DNA from: CAVSUR01 sp963731285
Lineage (GTDB): Bacteria > Actinomycetota > Actinomycetes > Streptosporangiales > Streptosporangiaceae
DNA: 64,000 nt
Direction: 5' to 3'
Assembly: GCA_963731285.1 (NCBI GenBank)
Contig: CAVSUR010000014.1
Span: forward strand, 496,001 to 560,000
The notes under the pieces were generated by a model that was not told the DNA's origin, made no database searches, and was given only the letters and a program-made list of their open reading frames with translations. The position numbers were made by a program, and so were the translations under genes. Shown one piece after another: positions 8,846-17,844 of the stretch; position 1 is the stretch's first letter; every line of letters starts with the position of its first letter.

Positions 8846-9097
8846 CTGTCCGCCTCCTTACCCGCGTTCCCGCGCTACCCGCGGGCACGCTCGCGGCGGA
8901 TCGCGCCGCCACGACCAGTATCGCTCGCGGATCTGCCGGGCAGCAGTCCTGGACGCCGCCAGTGCCGAGTGCCAGGCTCAAGTCTGGGGCGGGCGTTGCG
9001 TCTGCCGATCCGAGCCAGCCCCCGGCCGGATGGCCGCCGCCAACGAACCGCCCAATGCGCCGCGGCGCTGGGCCGCACGTCATCAAAGGAGAGCGTT

Positions 9098-9307
9098 GTG
9101 AGCGTATACAGGGTGACCGAGGTCATCGGGACAAGCGGCACTTCATGGGAAGATGCAGCAGCGGAAGCAGTCAGGACTGCAGCCGGGACAATCCGTGATC
9201 TTCGAGTGGCTGAGGTCGTCAAACAGGACATCCACCTGGACGAGAGCGGGGCTATCACCTACCGCACCAAGCTTCAGCTCTCATTCAAATACGAACCCGG
9301 GCACTGA
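9098..9307 (+). CDS. Dodecin
   Basis: 69 residues. Dodecins form hollow dodecamers that store or buffer flavins (or CoA in some bacteria). The sequence VYRVTEVIGTSGTSWEDAAA has the conserved aromatic Trp that stacks on the isoalloxazine ring, and the closing strands (ITYRTKLQLSFKYE) are typical. A strong AAAGGAGAGC site precedes the GTG start at 9098. The following 320 bases to the glycosyltransferase hold nothing I recognise. Confidence 0.92.
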   Translation: MSVYRVTEVIGTSGTSWEDAAAEAVRTAAGTIRDLRVAEVVKQDIHLDESGAITYRTKLQLSFKYEPGH

Positions 9308-9628
9308 TCCCAGGTCTGCTCCTCTCACTGCGGGGTAAGGCGTGCCGGTTCCAGGGCCGATCCTGCCCGCGAGGTAATCACATGAACACCCCCGCCACTC
9401 GGTCAGCGTAGCCGCCCCTCCAGGCGGAGCTACGACCAGCGGCGCCGCAGCCGGGCGGGGAGCTCGGCGGCCGGGGGCCTCGAAGGGCTGCCTCCCGGGG
9501 GGGTCGTGCTAACCCCCGCTGCGCCGTGCGGGCTAGCCATCTTGGCTGCCGCGGGCGTGTCTTGGAGACTGGCAGGTGAACAGGTTGCTCGCAGAGGGCG
9601 GCTGCCGTAGCTGACGTGGAGTAGCCCG

Positions 9629-10924
9629 GTGAAGATCTTGGTGGCCGGCTGGGATAGCGGCGGGGGGGTGGAAGCTGTTCAGACTGTGGTGCGGCGGGCG
9701 GTCGCGCGCGGTCATCACGTGCGGGTTCTTGGCACCGAAGGGCTGCGATCCAGGTTCGAGTCGGCGGGCGCGGTGTTCCTCCCGTATAAGTACGCTCCCG
9801 ACAACGATCTGCGGCAGCCTGAGACCGACCTGGTTAAGGACTGGGAGGCGCGCAATCCGCTGAGCTTGTGGGCCCGGGTCCGGGACCGGCTGCTGTGCGG
9901 GCCCGCGCGCGAGTTCTGCCGTGATGTGGTCGAGGAACTGCACCGGGAGGCGGCCGATGTCGTGGTTGTCGACACCCTGATTCCTTCGGCGCGGTTTGGA
10001 GCGGAGGTGGCCGGGGTCCCTGCGGTCATTGTGATGCACGGCCCTTATATGGTTCCCCGCGCTGAGGTGCCGCCGCTGGGGACGGGTTTCATGCCCGCCC
10101 GGGGGAGCCCTGGCCGCCTGCGTGACAGGTCCGCAGCCGCGCTCGCACTCGCGGTGTTCCGGACCGGGCTGCCCGCCCTCAATCAGGCCCGCGCCGAGTT
10201 TGGGCTGGCGCCGCTGCGGGACGGGCTCGACCTGGTGAGCAAGGCTGACCAGATACTGGTCTGCACCAGCCCGAGCTACGACTTCGCACCCGGCTCGGTC
10301 CCGGCCAACGTCTGCTATGTCGGGCCTCAGCTCGACGACGCAGCCAGCGCGGCCTCCGGCGATCCGTGGGCCGGACCGCCCGGCCGGCCGCTGGTGCTCG
10401 TGGGCCTGAGCAGCACCGTCATGCTGCAGGAGGGTCTGCTGCAGCGGGCCGCCGACGCCGTCGGGCAGCTTCAGGTGCGGGGGCTCATCACCACGGGCCC
10501 GGCCGTGGACCCGGCGGTGATCGTGGCTCCGCCGAATGTGACTGTCACGCGGTGGGTGCGCCACGCCGATGTCCTGCCGTACTGTTCGGCCGTCATCACT
10601 CACGGCGGCCATGGCACCGTAATGAAGGCCTTGATTGCCGGGGTACCGCTGGTCGTGGTGCCACTCGGCCGAGACCAGCCAGACAACGCTGCCCGGGTGG
10701 TGCACGCCGGCGCGGGCACTCGGCTGCGGAAACGGGCCAGCGTCAGCGCTTTGTGTGCGGCCACCGCCCAGGTGATCGAAGATCCCCGTTATCGTGCCGC
10801 TGCCAGGCGAATGGCGACCCGGCTGGCTGCCGAACGCGACGACAACCTCGCCGTTGATGAACTGGAGCATATGGCCGCCGGCCTGCGCGGCCCTGCCTCT
10901 CCCGGCAGACACGGTCAGGGCTGA
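9629..10924 (+). CDS. GT1-type (MGT/UGT-like) glycosyltransferase
   Basis: 431 residues with a GT-B fold. The N-terminal acceptor domain opens MKILVAGWDSGGGVEAVQ with the Gly-rich loop, and the C-terminal nucleotide-sugar domain carries ITHGGHGTVMKALIAGVPLV followed by PLGRDQPDNAARV. These are the signatures of macrolide- and UGT-like transferases that glycosylate small molecules or lipids. No biosynthetic genes adjoin it, so the acceptor is unknown; self-resistance or detoxification is possible. GGAG lies upstream of the GTG start. Confidence 0.82.
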   Translation: MKILVAGWDSGGGVEAVQTVVRRAVARGHHVRVLGTEGLRSRFESAGAVFLPYKYAPDNDLRQPETDLVKDWEARNPLSLWARVRDRLLCGPAREFCRDVVEELHREAADVVVVDTLIPSARFGAEVAGVPAVIVMHGPYMVPRAEVPPLGTGFMPARGSPGRLRDRSAAALALAVFRTGLPALNQARAEFGLAPLRDGLDLVSKADQILVCTSPSYDFAPGSVPANVCYVGPQLDDAASAASGDPWAGPPGRPLVLVGLSSTVMLQEGLLQRAADAVGQLQVRGLITTGPAVDPAVIVAPPNVTVTRWVRHADVLPYCSAVITHGGHGTVMKALIAGVPLVVVPLGRDQPDNAARVVHAGAGTRLRKRASVSALCAATAQVIEDPRYRAAARRMATRLAAERDDNLAVDELEHMAAGLRGPASPGRHGQG

Positions 10925-10980
10925 TCGAAACGGCCGTCTCGCCTCGGGCGGCATTTGGCGCCTGACCTTGGTGCAACTAT

Positions 10981-11006
10981 CCGCCAACGTCCGCCAACGT
11001 CCGCCG
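10981..11006. repeat. 10-bp tandem repeat downstream of the glycosyltransferase
   Basis: CCGCCAACGT occurs twice in tandem and a third time in part (CCGCCG). No function is evident. Confidence 0.5.
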
Positions 11007-11076
11007 GCATACCCTGGCGGCTGGCCGGATTGTTACTCAGGTGGATACTCGGATGCCCGAGGGCGATTGCCTGCCC

Positions 11077-11389
11077 TCATGCCCCGGTGGTTCCGTCGAT
11101 CAGCTCGCGGATCAGGTCAGCATGACCGCTTTGGCGCGAGTACTCCCTGATCATGTGCGCGTACAGCCAGCGCAGTCCAGGCGGTGGGTCTCGTCTCCGA
11201 AGGTCTCATCAAGGGATCTGCTGCTGATGACCCTGCGGGCTTCCTCGGCCTCAGCCGCGTATGTCGCGAAGTCGGCCTCGGCAGCAGCCGGGTCGGTCGG
11301 TGATAATCCAGCCAGCCGTCGAGGCTGCTCCGTTCGTCGGCGATGCACGGCGGGTCAGCTCGTTGCACGTCCGGTGCGGTCCACCCCAT
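11077..11389 (-). pseudogene. DinB/DUF664 protein, decayed
   Basis: The minus strand can be read as a DinB-like (DUF664) protein only by switching frames several times: ADERSSLDGWLDYHR, then ADFATYAAEAEEARRVISS with SLDETFGDETHRLD, then LRWLYAHMIREYSRQSGHAD and RELIDGTTGA at the stop 11077. The conserved metal-ligand region HMIREY..R..GHAD is recognisable, so the original was a DinB/YfiT-type four-helix protein. Multiple shifts within 300 bases indicate genuine decay rather than one error. Confidence 0.65.
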
Positions 11390-11439
11390 GGAACGGATAC
11401 TTCACAGCAGGGGGCCCGCCGGGGCCCCGCCCCAGCCGC

Positions 11440-11676
11440 CAGCCGAGCCGATCCGGGTGCAGCGCCGCGCCAGCGCCGCCGGCGTCATCGCCGTCTGCGG
11501 CCAGAAGATCGCCCTGGGCCGCACCCAGCCGGGCTCACCGTCGCCGTGACCGTCTCCGACACCACCCTGGCCATCGAATTCGACGACCAGGAAACCCGGG
11601 TCGTGCCCGCACCACCACCACGCCAGTCCGTAACAACAAAGCCGACCGGCCGCGGACGGTCCCCTTAGTTTCCTAG
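11440..11676 (+). pseudogene. Transposase C-terminal remnant (IS481-like)
   Basis: The reading IRVQRRASAAGVIAVCGQKI..LGRTQPG, then LTVAVTVSDTTLAIEFDD in the same strand, and after a shift RTTTTPVRNNKADRPRTVPL matches the beta-rich C-terminal tail of integrase-core transposases common in actinomycetes. The catalytic DDE part is absent. The last 80 bases recur at 12,187-12,270. The family assignment rests on recall of the tail and is moderate. Confidence 0.5.
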
Positions 11677-11696
11677 GGTCAGTGTCAACCATCACC
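11611..11696 (+). repeat. Direct repeat, copy 1 (transposase tail)
   Basis: About 85 bases from ACCACCACCACGCCAGTCCG to GTCAACCATCACC. They recur with a handful of mismatches at 12,187-12,270, one copy on each side of the PNPOx-fold gene. Both copies encode the transposase tail motif TTTTPVR..KADRPRTV. Confidence 0.8.
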
Positions 11697-11726
11697 CCTG
11701 CCGGTCAGCGGTGCGATCATGGGTGC

Positions 11727-12182
11727 GTGACGGCGTGGCAGGATGTCGAACAAGCAGAGCCGGAGTTCGCGCAGCGCGTGCGGGCGCTGTTCGACGCTCA
11801 CAGACACAAGACACTTGCCACCTTGCGAGCCGACGGGTCGCCGCGAATCTCCGGGATCGAGACGGTCTTCGAGGACGGCGAACTGGTTTTTGGCTCGATG
11901 CCGAACGCGCGCAAGGGCGCGGATCTCCGCCGGGATCCGCGGTTCGCCCTGCACAGCGCCACGGTGGACCCGGTCGAGGGCTCCGAGGCGCAGTGGCCGG
12001 GCGAGGCGAAGATCGCCGGCCGGGCGATCGCTGCCGGACCGATCACCGAAGGACCGGACGGCGACCGCTTCCACGCCGACATCGCCGAAGTTGTGCACAC
12101 CCACCTCAACGAGGAGGCCACGATGCTCGTCGTCGAGTGGTGGACGCCCGCGCACGGGCTGCGAAGGATCGAGCGCGAGTGA
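11727..12182 (+). CDS. Pyridoxamine 5'-phosphate oxidase (PNPOx)-fold protein
   Basis: 151 residues of the split-barrel flavin/F420-binding superfamily: RHKTLATLRADGSPRISGIE, then LVFGSMPNARKGADLRRDPR (the phosphate-binding Lys/Arg strand), and a closing MLVVEWWTPAHGLRRIE. In actinobacteria such proteins bind FMN, F420 or heme; which applies here is not visible. I prefer the GTG at 11727, which gives the family N-terminus; an in-frame GTG at 11682 lies inside the upstream repeat. The gene sits exactly between two copies of a transposase-tail repeat, so it may have moved with them. Confidence 0.78.
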   Translation: MTAWQDVEQAEPEFAQRVRALFDAHRHKTLATLRADGSPRISGIETVFEDGELVFGSMPNARKGADLRRDPRFALHSATVDPVEGSEAQWPGEAKIAGRAIAAGPITEGPDGDRFHADIAEVVHTHLNEEATMLVVEWWTPAHGLRRIERE

Positions 12183-12186
12183 TCCT

Positions 12187-12270
12187 CCACCACCACGCCA
12201 GTCCGTAGCATCAAAGCCGACCGGCCGCGGACGGTCCCCACAGTTTCCAGGGCCATCGTCAACCATCACC
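12187..12270 (+). repeat. Direct repeat, copy 2 (transposase tail)
   Basis: Second copy of the 11,611-11,696 sequence, beginning 5 bases after the PNPOx-fold gene. It keeps one open frame reading TTPVRSIKADRPRTVPTVSR and onward to a TGA near 12,363. The remaining bases to 12,634 show nothing recognisable. Confidence 0.8.
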
Positions 12271-12634
12271 GGGCACCAAATCGGGCAGCCTTACCTGGCA
12301 CACGACAGATGGTGCGATGGTTGCCCGGTTCCGCTTGATGTGCGACATGGGGCCTCCGCTTGAGGTGTTACGGGCACCGGATGCGCGGCTCCACGCTGCG
12401 TAACAGATGGCGTAGGGTCCGGACGCGCTTGCTGCGCTCTTAGCGAGAATCGGTTGCTAGGTCATCCCGGCAAGGACGGGCATGAAGGTCTGGCTGACTG
12501 TGCCCTCGGCGGCGGTCGGATGCTCGTCAGCTTCTCGATCGGCCTGGCGATCTGGGCGTGTGGTAGGCGATGCAGCAGCCTGGCGTGGACATCGCTGAGC
12601 CCAGCGTCCGGGTTTGCGGGGGTACTGTGGCGCG

Positions 12635-13288
12635 GTGACATCTGGGACGTACCGGGAGCTCTTCGCGGCGATTGCCGCCTCTGCGGGTGCGCTGACAGGC
12701 TTGTTGTTCGTCGCCATATCCGTTGCGCCGCGCCGGGGCCCGGTTTCCGTCCTGCCTGTCATCCAGCAGGTCCGGGCCGCCGCCGCCCTGCTGGCGTTCA
12801 CTAATGCGCTGGCGGTCTCGCTGTTCGGCCTGGTGCCCGGCACCAACGTCGGGTATCCGGCCGCGGCGCTGGGTATCATCGGGATCTTGTTCACCGCCGC
12901 GGGGATGCGATCCATCCTGACCAGCCCGGCGACGCTGCACCAGCAGCGGTGGGGGCAGCTCGGACTGGTCACCCTGCTTCTGCTGATCTTCGGCGTCGAG
13001 CTTGCCTGCGGCATTGCCGTCATCGTGGGCCCTCGCCGTAGTGAACCGGTGCAGCTGATCGGCTATGCCCTGGTTGCGTCGCTGCTCGTGGGAATTGCGC
13101 GGGCTTGGGAACTCGTCGGTGGCGTGGACACGGGCATTGTTGCCTCGATTGCCGTGCTCATCGGCCACCCGGCCGGTCCGCCAGGCCCGGACGGCTTTGC
13201 TGCTGCCGAGGCCGTCGGCGCCACTGAAGCTGGCGACGCCCCTGGACCCGGACCTGATGCTCATCAGGCGGGCGAACGCGGCGAGTGA
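12635..13288 (+). CDS. Hypothetical multi-pass membrane protein
   Basis: 217 residues with five hydrophobic segments beginning ELFAAIAASAGALTGLLFVA and an Ala/Gly/Pro-rich soluble tail. Resembling proteins occur widely in actinomycetes with no assigned role. GTG at 12635 gives a natural cytoplasmic N-terminus (VTSGTYRELF); a TTG at 12614 is also in frame. It ends about 125 bases before the left attachment repeat of the island. That 125-base gap contains GTGGCACG twice, a sequence also seen beside the right attachment site. Confidence 0.6.
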   Translation: MTSGTYRELFAAIAASAGALTGLLFVAISVAPRRGPVSVLPVIQQVRAAAALLAFTNALAVSLFGLVPGTNVGYPAAALGIIGILFTAAGMRSILTSPATLHQQRWGQLGLVTLLLLIFGVELACGIAVIVGPRRSEPVQLIGYALVASLLVGIARAWELVGGVDTGIVASIAVLIGHPAGPPGPDGFAAAEAVGATEAGDAPGPGPDAHQAGERGE

Positions 13289-13414
13289 GCTTGGCGAGGC
13301 CAGGCAGCCCCGGATGGTGGCTCTGCTGCGCGTGGCACGAGTGTGGCACGAACGGGCACGGACACTACTGAGTGATCAGCGATCATGGGATGTATATGGT
13401 CTGTGAGCTGCGGG

Positions 13415-13467
13415 TTGGCTGGCGCGCCTGGCAGGACTCGAACCTGCGACCGGCTGCTTAGAAGGCA
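13415..13467 (-). other. Left attachment repeat (partial tRNA-Arg copy)
   Basis: Fifty-two of 53 bases match 22,972-23,024, covering the CCA end, T arm, variable loop and the anticodon loop of the tRNA. The 5' half of the tRNA is missing, so this copy is not a working tRNA. It marks the distal end of the element. Confidence 0.85.
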
Positions 13468-13702
13468 CGGCTGAACAGTCGCTGATGGACGCCAGGTGGA
13501 GCCTGAAGTGCAGGTTTTGCTCGTGATCGAGGGCGGGAGTGGCCTGGGATAGCCCCGATGTCTGCCGTCGCTGGCTCCCCAATTGGCTCCCCGTAATCTC
13601 GTTAGCGCAGCTAATGTTCGAAGGATCGAACGCAATGTCGGCCGGGTGACCTTCGAGCCCGACCACCAAAGGGCTGAAGTGAACGCCTATTGCCGGGTGC
13701 TG

Positions 13703-16033
13703 TTAGTCCTCGTAGAACATCAGCGGGTCGCCTTGGAACGGGGCTCCGCCGCCTCCGCCGCCTCCGCCGTTATCGGTGACGCCGCCGGTGTCGGGTTGTT
13801 CGGGATCCGGCGGGGCGGGGTCGTCGGGGAGGGCGAAGGGGCAGCCGGGGGCGGTGGGGTCGATCACGCAGGGGTCATCTGGTGAGCCGGGGGGAGCGTC
13901 GCCTGCCTGGTCTGGCTGGCCCGGGCAGTTGGCGGCCGTGGGGTACTGCGTGCAGATGTCGTAGGTGATGGTGCTGCTCGCCTGGCCGCAGCCGGCCGCG
14001 CTCGGATCGGTGCTGCAGGTGTCATAGCTGATGGTGCTGCTGACGTCGGGGGCGGGCTCGTCTTCGGACGGCTGCGAGGGATCATCCAGCGAGGGCTGCC
14101 AGTCGCAGACCTCCGGCTGGGTGGTGTCGGTGGACTGCGGGTCGGGGGCGAAGCCCTCGGCGGGCTGGGGCAGCGGGGTGCATCCTGCTTGCTGGGCCGG
14201 GGTGCTGGGAGGAGTGCAGCTGGGGGTGCCGAAGAGGTAGTTGTGCACCTGCTGGCACAGGTGGGTGTTGCCGGCCAGGTTCGGGTGGAAGATGCCCGCT
14301 GTGTGGTCGGCGTCGGTAACCCCATTGCCCCACCGCTGACTCTGACTGGAGCAGATGTCGTGACCGGCCCAGCTGCCGTCGGCGTTCGGATCGAAGAAGG
14401 CCAGGTATCCCTGTCGGCTGGTCCCTGCCGCGTTGTCCACCGCGCTGACTGCCTCGCGCAGGTTGAGATTGAGCAGCTGGATCGAGGAGTGAATGGCCGT
14501 CAGCTGGCTCGGGCTGAGGTTGCCGGACTGGTCGCCGCATCCGCTGCTGGCGGGCGGGAAGATGTCGGGGTAGCCGACCACGACGATTGTGGAGTGGATG
14601 GCCCGCTGGGCGATGTCCCGGTAGAGGTTGAAGGCCTGCTGCGAGATGATACTGGCCTGGGCGTTGGTCAGGGTAAGTCCCCCGCACGCTCCCACCGCGA
14701 TGCACGCGGTCAGCGCGGACCCGAAGTTAGCGTCGTTGCCCCCGGCGGTTACCGTGATCAGGTCGTCGCCGTTGTTGACGGTCGATTGCTCCTGGGCGGT
14801 GACGTCACCGATCTTCGCGCCGGAACAGGCCTGGAGGTAAAAGGTGAGCTGGCTGGGGCCTTGCAGCGAGCTGGCCAGCTGCGCGGGCCAGGAATTGGGC
14901 GACCGGTCGCAACCGCCGGAAGAGGAGTCGTAGCTGCCGGCTCCCTCGCCCGAACTGTAGGAGTCGCCGACCGCGACGTAGGTCGCGGCGGGGGCCATCG
15001 CGTGGCGCACGTCGAGGAGCTGCCCGCCGGGGCCGCCCATGGTGACCTCGAGCTGGTCATCGGGCTGGACCGCGATGGCCGGGCTATCACCCGCCATGAG
15101 CGGGACGCCCCAGTTGCCGGAATCTGCCCCGCTCGCGCCGCCGACCGTCCACAGCTGCCCGGTGTTGGCCTGGAACGCCGTCTCGAACCCGCCGTCCCGG
15201 GTGCCGCTGACCGAGGGGCTGGTCCCGGCCATCATGCCCAGATGCCAGTCCTGGTTGCCGGCCGCGCCGACGGTCCACAACTCGGAGTTGTTGGCCTGGA
15301 ATGCCGCCTCGAACCCGCCTGAGGCCAGGTGCGAGCCGCTCAGCGCCGTGATCGACGGGCTGGTCCCGGCCATCATGCCCAGATGCCAGTCCTGGTCACC
15401 GGCCGCGCCGACGGTCCACAACTCCGAGGTATTGGCCTGGAACGCCACCTCGTAGGCGTCCGGATTGGACATACCCGGGAGGTCCGTGATCGACGGGCTG
15501 GTCCCGGCCATCATGCCCAGATGCCAGTCCTGGTCACCGGCCGCGCCGACGGTCCACAACTCCGAGGTATTGGCCTGGAACGCCACCTCGAAACTACCAC
15601 CCGGCAGCGCCGTGATCGCCGGGCTGGTCCCGGCCATCATGCCCAGATGCCAGTCCTGGTCACCGGCCGCGCCGACGGTCCACAACTCGCCGGTGTTGGC
15701 CTGGAACGCCACCTCGTAGCCGCCGCCCGAAAGCGCCGTGATCGACGGGCTGGTGCCAGCCATCATGCCCAGGTGGGTGTCGTTCAGGCCATCAGGGCCA
15801 GTCGTGAACAAGTCGCTGTCAGCACCCTGAAAAGCTGTCTCCGTGCCGCCGGCCGCCAGCAGGGCAATCGACCGGCTCGTCCCCGAAGCCATCGTGGTCA
15901 CCGGCGAGGAGTCCGCCGCTGCCGGCGTGGCGCCCAGCGCGGTGACGAACAGGCAGAGCAGGGCAGTAGCACCACCAAGCGCCAGGGCACTGCGGCCGGC
16001 GGATCGAAGACGCCCGGGAAACCAGAATCCCAC
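13703..16033 (-). CDS. Secreted SGNH/GDSL hydrolase with seven-repeat N-terminal propeller
   Basis: 776 residues. A signal peptide (basic start, hydrophobic 18-35, cleavage near ATPAAADS) shows export. Residues 50-345 contain seven units of about 40-48 residues with the pattern AGTSPSIT..FEVAFQAN..LWTVG..GDQDWHLGMM, consistent with a seven-bladed propeller. Residues 350-600 form an SGNH esterase: GDSYSSGEGAG (Ser358), GGND (431-434) and FHPN (His583). The tail (605-776) is Pro/Asp-rich with Cys-containing units such as STISYDTCSTDPSAAGC. The likely role is hydrolysis of an extracellular ester with the propeller binding carbohydrate or surface ligand; the substrate is unknown. GTG start with AGGTGAG upstream. 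It lies just inside the left attachment site, so it may be the island's cargo. Confidence 0.88.
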   Translation of the reverse strand: MGFWFPGRLRSAGRSALALGGATALLCLFVTALGATPAAADSSPVTTMASGTSRSIALLAAGGTETAFQGADSDLFTTGPDGLNDTHLGMMAGTSPSITALSGGGYEVAFQANTGELWTVGAAGDQDWHLGMMAGTSPAITALPGGSFEVAFQANTSELWTVGAAGDQDWHLGMMAGTSPSITDLPGMSNPDAYEVAFQANTSELWTVGAAGDQDWHLGMMAGTSPSITALSGSHLASGGFEAAFQANNSELWTVGAAGNQDWHLGMMAGTSPSVSGTRDGGFETAFQANTGQLWTVGGASGADSGNWGVPLMAGDSPAIAVQPDDQLEVTMGGPGGQLLDVRHAMAPAATYVAVGDSYSSGEGAGSYDSSSGGCDRSPNSWPAQLASSLQGPSQLTFYLQACSGAKIGDVTAQEQSTVNNGDDLITVTAGGNDANFGSALTACIAVGACGGLTLTNAQASIISQQAFNLYRDIAQRAIHSTIVVVGYPDIFPPASSGCGDQSGNLSPSQLTAIHSSIQLLNLNLREAVSAVDNAAGTSRQGYLAFFDPNADGSWAGHDICSSQSQRWGNGVTDADHTAGIFHPNLAGNTHLCQQVHNYLFGTPSCTPPSTPAQQAGCTPLPQPAEGFAPDPQSTDTTQPEVCDWQPSLDDPSQPSEDEPAPDVSSTISYDTCSTDPSAAGCGQASSTITYDICTQYPTAANCPGQPDQAGDAPPGSPDDPCVIDPTAPGCPFALPDDPAPPDPEQPDTGGVTDNGGGGGGGGAPFQGDPLMFYED
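15100..15800 (-). repeat. Near-identical DNA repeats encoding the propeller blades
   Basis: A block of about 93 bases (CTGGTCCCGGCCATCATGCC onward) recurs near 15,220, 15,360, 15,499 and 15,624, with a partial copy at 15,749. The spacing is 120-140 bases. Some pairs differ at only one or two positions, so blades have been duplicated or homogenised recently. Confidence 0.85.
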
Positions 16034-16186
16034 AGTTGCTCACCTGAGTTCTCGCGGAGAGCCTCTCAGAGCGTCCCGTCCACGAGACCTTTCGGCCCAT
16101 GCCGAGGTACGAGTCAGGGGTAGCTCTGATCCATTGCAGATGACAATAAACCCGGCCAAAAGCTGACGTCTCGACTTCGCGCTTTT

Positions 16187-16233
16187 TCAGCCAGCTGGCC
16201 ACGTGCTGGCGTGTGTTCAGCCAGCTGGCCACA
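16187..16233. repeat. 17-bp direct repeat, 30 bases apart
   Basis: TTCAGCCAGCTGGCCAC occurs at 16,187-16,203 and 16,217-16,233, in the otherwise featureless 400 bases upstream of the SGNH hydrolase. CAGCTGG is itself palindromic. It may be protein-binding sites or a scrap of a coding repeat. Confidence 0.55.
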
Positions 16234-16441
16234 TAACTGGCGGTGACCAGAAGGCCCCAGAGATGATCGGCTGGCTGCATGGGCTCCTCACCATGCTCGG
16301 CAGCAGCTGGCTGATCGAGCGCAGAGCGCCTGGCCGCGGCGACGAACATGTTGGGCAGAGGCTGATGCCCAGGCGCACGATGGTGAGCGTCTTGGCCAGG
16401 CCCGGCGGGCGGCGGCCCGTGCGAGGGAGGGCGGCACGGCA

Positions 16442-17241
16442 ATGCGGATTCTTACCTGGAACTTGTGGTGGCGGTATGGGCCCTGGGAGCGGCGCCGGGA
16501 GGCGATCGCGGCGACCCTGGCTGAGGTCAGGCCCGACCTGTGCGGGCTGCAGGAGGTATGGGGTGCGCCGGGGGACAACTCGGCCGCTGAGCTTGCCGGG
16601 CGGCTGGGTATGCACTGGTGCTGGGCGGCAGCTGCGACGGGCCGCGGCCAGGGAGACCAGGAACTGTCTATCGGCAACGCGATTCTCAGCCGCTGGCCGA
16701 TTGCCCGCACGCTGAGATGCACCTGCCGGCTGGTGACCTGGCGGAGGAGGGCAGGGTAGCGGCGCATGCCCGGATCGAGGCGCCCGGCGGCTCGCTGCCG
16801 GTGTTCACTACCCACCTGACTTACGGCCCGGGTCGCTCGCAGCTGCGCATGGCACAGGTCCGCAGGCTGGCCGAGTTCGTCGCCGGGCATGCCGTCGATT
16901 GTGGCTACCCGCCGGTGGTCACCGGGGATCTCTGCGCCGAGCCCGGCTCGGATGAACTGCGGCTGCTGGGCGGGCTGCTCACCGCCCCGGCGGTGCCGGG
17001 ACTGGTGCTCATCGACGCCTGGCGGTACGCCGATCCCGGCGATCCCGGGTTCACCTGGGCCACCGCAACGGTTATCAGGCCGGGCAGCGTGCTCCCCGAT
17101 TCGCGGATCGACTACGTCCTGGCCGGCTTGCCCCGGCAAGGCCGGGGCAAGGTGTGGTCAGCCGGGCTGGCCGGCACCGCACTGGTGGACAATGTCTGGC
17201 CATCGGATCATTTCGCCGTCGTCGCCGACCTGCGGCAGTAG
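16442..17241 (+). pseudogene. Endonuclease/exonuclease/phosphatase-family protein, frameshifted
   Basis: The first frame gives MRILTWNLWWRYGPWERRRE with the metal-binding Asn and LCGLQEVWG with the catalytic Glu. Around 16,715 the homologous reading moves to another frame (AEMHLPAGDLAEEGRV, VFTTHLTYGPGRSQLR with the catalytic His) and ends ..VWPSDHFAVVADLRQ, the SDH motif. The expected GDFNA motif reads GDLCAEP, so the conserved Asn is replaced. The family includes DNA repair nucleases and lipid phosphatases. One shift may be an error, but the altered motif and its position in a decaying island favour real loss. Confidence 0.7.
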
Positions 17242-17265
17242 AACCCAGCACAGCGTGATCTGCTG

Positions 17266-17808
17266 GTGTCAATGGCCCGTAACAACGCGCCCGCGGCGGG
17301 CGCCCGGCCGGTCGCGCACTGGCGCTACGCCGCGCACGGCGACGGGCTGCTGACCGAGCCGGAACCGCCGGTGGTGCTGGGCATCGATGAGACCCGGCGC
17401 GGGAAGCCGAAATGGATCCGGGACGCTGGCACGGGCAGGTGGGAACCGACCGAGCGGTTCGAGACCAGCTTCACCGACCTGTCCGGCCAGGGGGCTGCTC
17501 GGCCAGGTTGCCGGGCGGACCGGCCAGGCCGTCACCGGCTGGCTCGAGGCGCGCGGCCAGGGCTGGAAGGACCAGGTCGCGTTCGTGGCCATCGACCCGT
17601 GCGCCGTCTACCGCTCGGCGATCACGCGGGCGCTGCCAGACGCGGTCATCGTCGTCGATCACTTCCACCTGGTGCGCCTGGCCAGCCAGGCCGTGACCCG
17701 GGTCCGGCAGCGGGTCACCCGCCAGGTCCTGGGCCGCCGCGGCGGCGCCCAGATCAGGTCGTTCGGCGTGTCGGCCTGCCGCTCCGAGTGGATCGGTCCG
17801 ACCGGTAG
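17266..17808 (+). pseudogene. ISL3-family transposase fragment
   Basis: VVLGIDETRRGKPKWIRDAG contains the first catalytic Asp, and after a shift near 17,490 the frame continues LLGQVAGRTGQAVTGWLEAR, DQVAFVAIDPCAVYRSAI (second Asp) and VIVVDHFHLVRLASQAVTRV. These are hallmarks of the DDE_Tnp_ISL3 domain. The N-terminal zinc-binding part and the C-terminal third with the catalytic Glu are missing. No terminal inverted repeats are evident. Confidence 0.75.
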
Positions 17809-17844
17809 CCGATGTGCGGGCGCCTGTGAGCATTGGGCTTCGGC

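Noticed and set aside
9533..10987. A 484-codon open frame on the minus strand across the glycosyltransferase gene
   Set aside because: Its protein is Arg/His/Gln-rich with no domain pattern, and the opposite strand encodes a clear GT-B enzyme. It is a shadow of GC-rich codon use.
13415..13467. Possible second tRNA-Arg gene
   Set aside because: Only the 3' half is present, with no D arm or 5' acceptor strand. It is an attachment-site copy.
14189..15322. A 377-codon plus-strand frame opposite the SGNH hydrolase
   Set aside because: Repetitive Ala/Gly/Val/Arg composition that mirrors the propeller repeats; no start signal or family resemblance.
15100..15800. Regular ~120-base repeats considered as a CRISPR array
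   Set aside because: Units are multiples of three, encode conserved protein blades in one frame and lack variable spacers.
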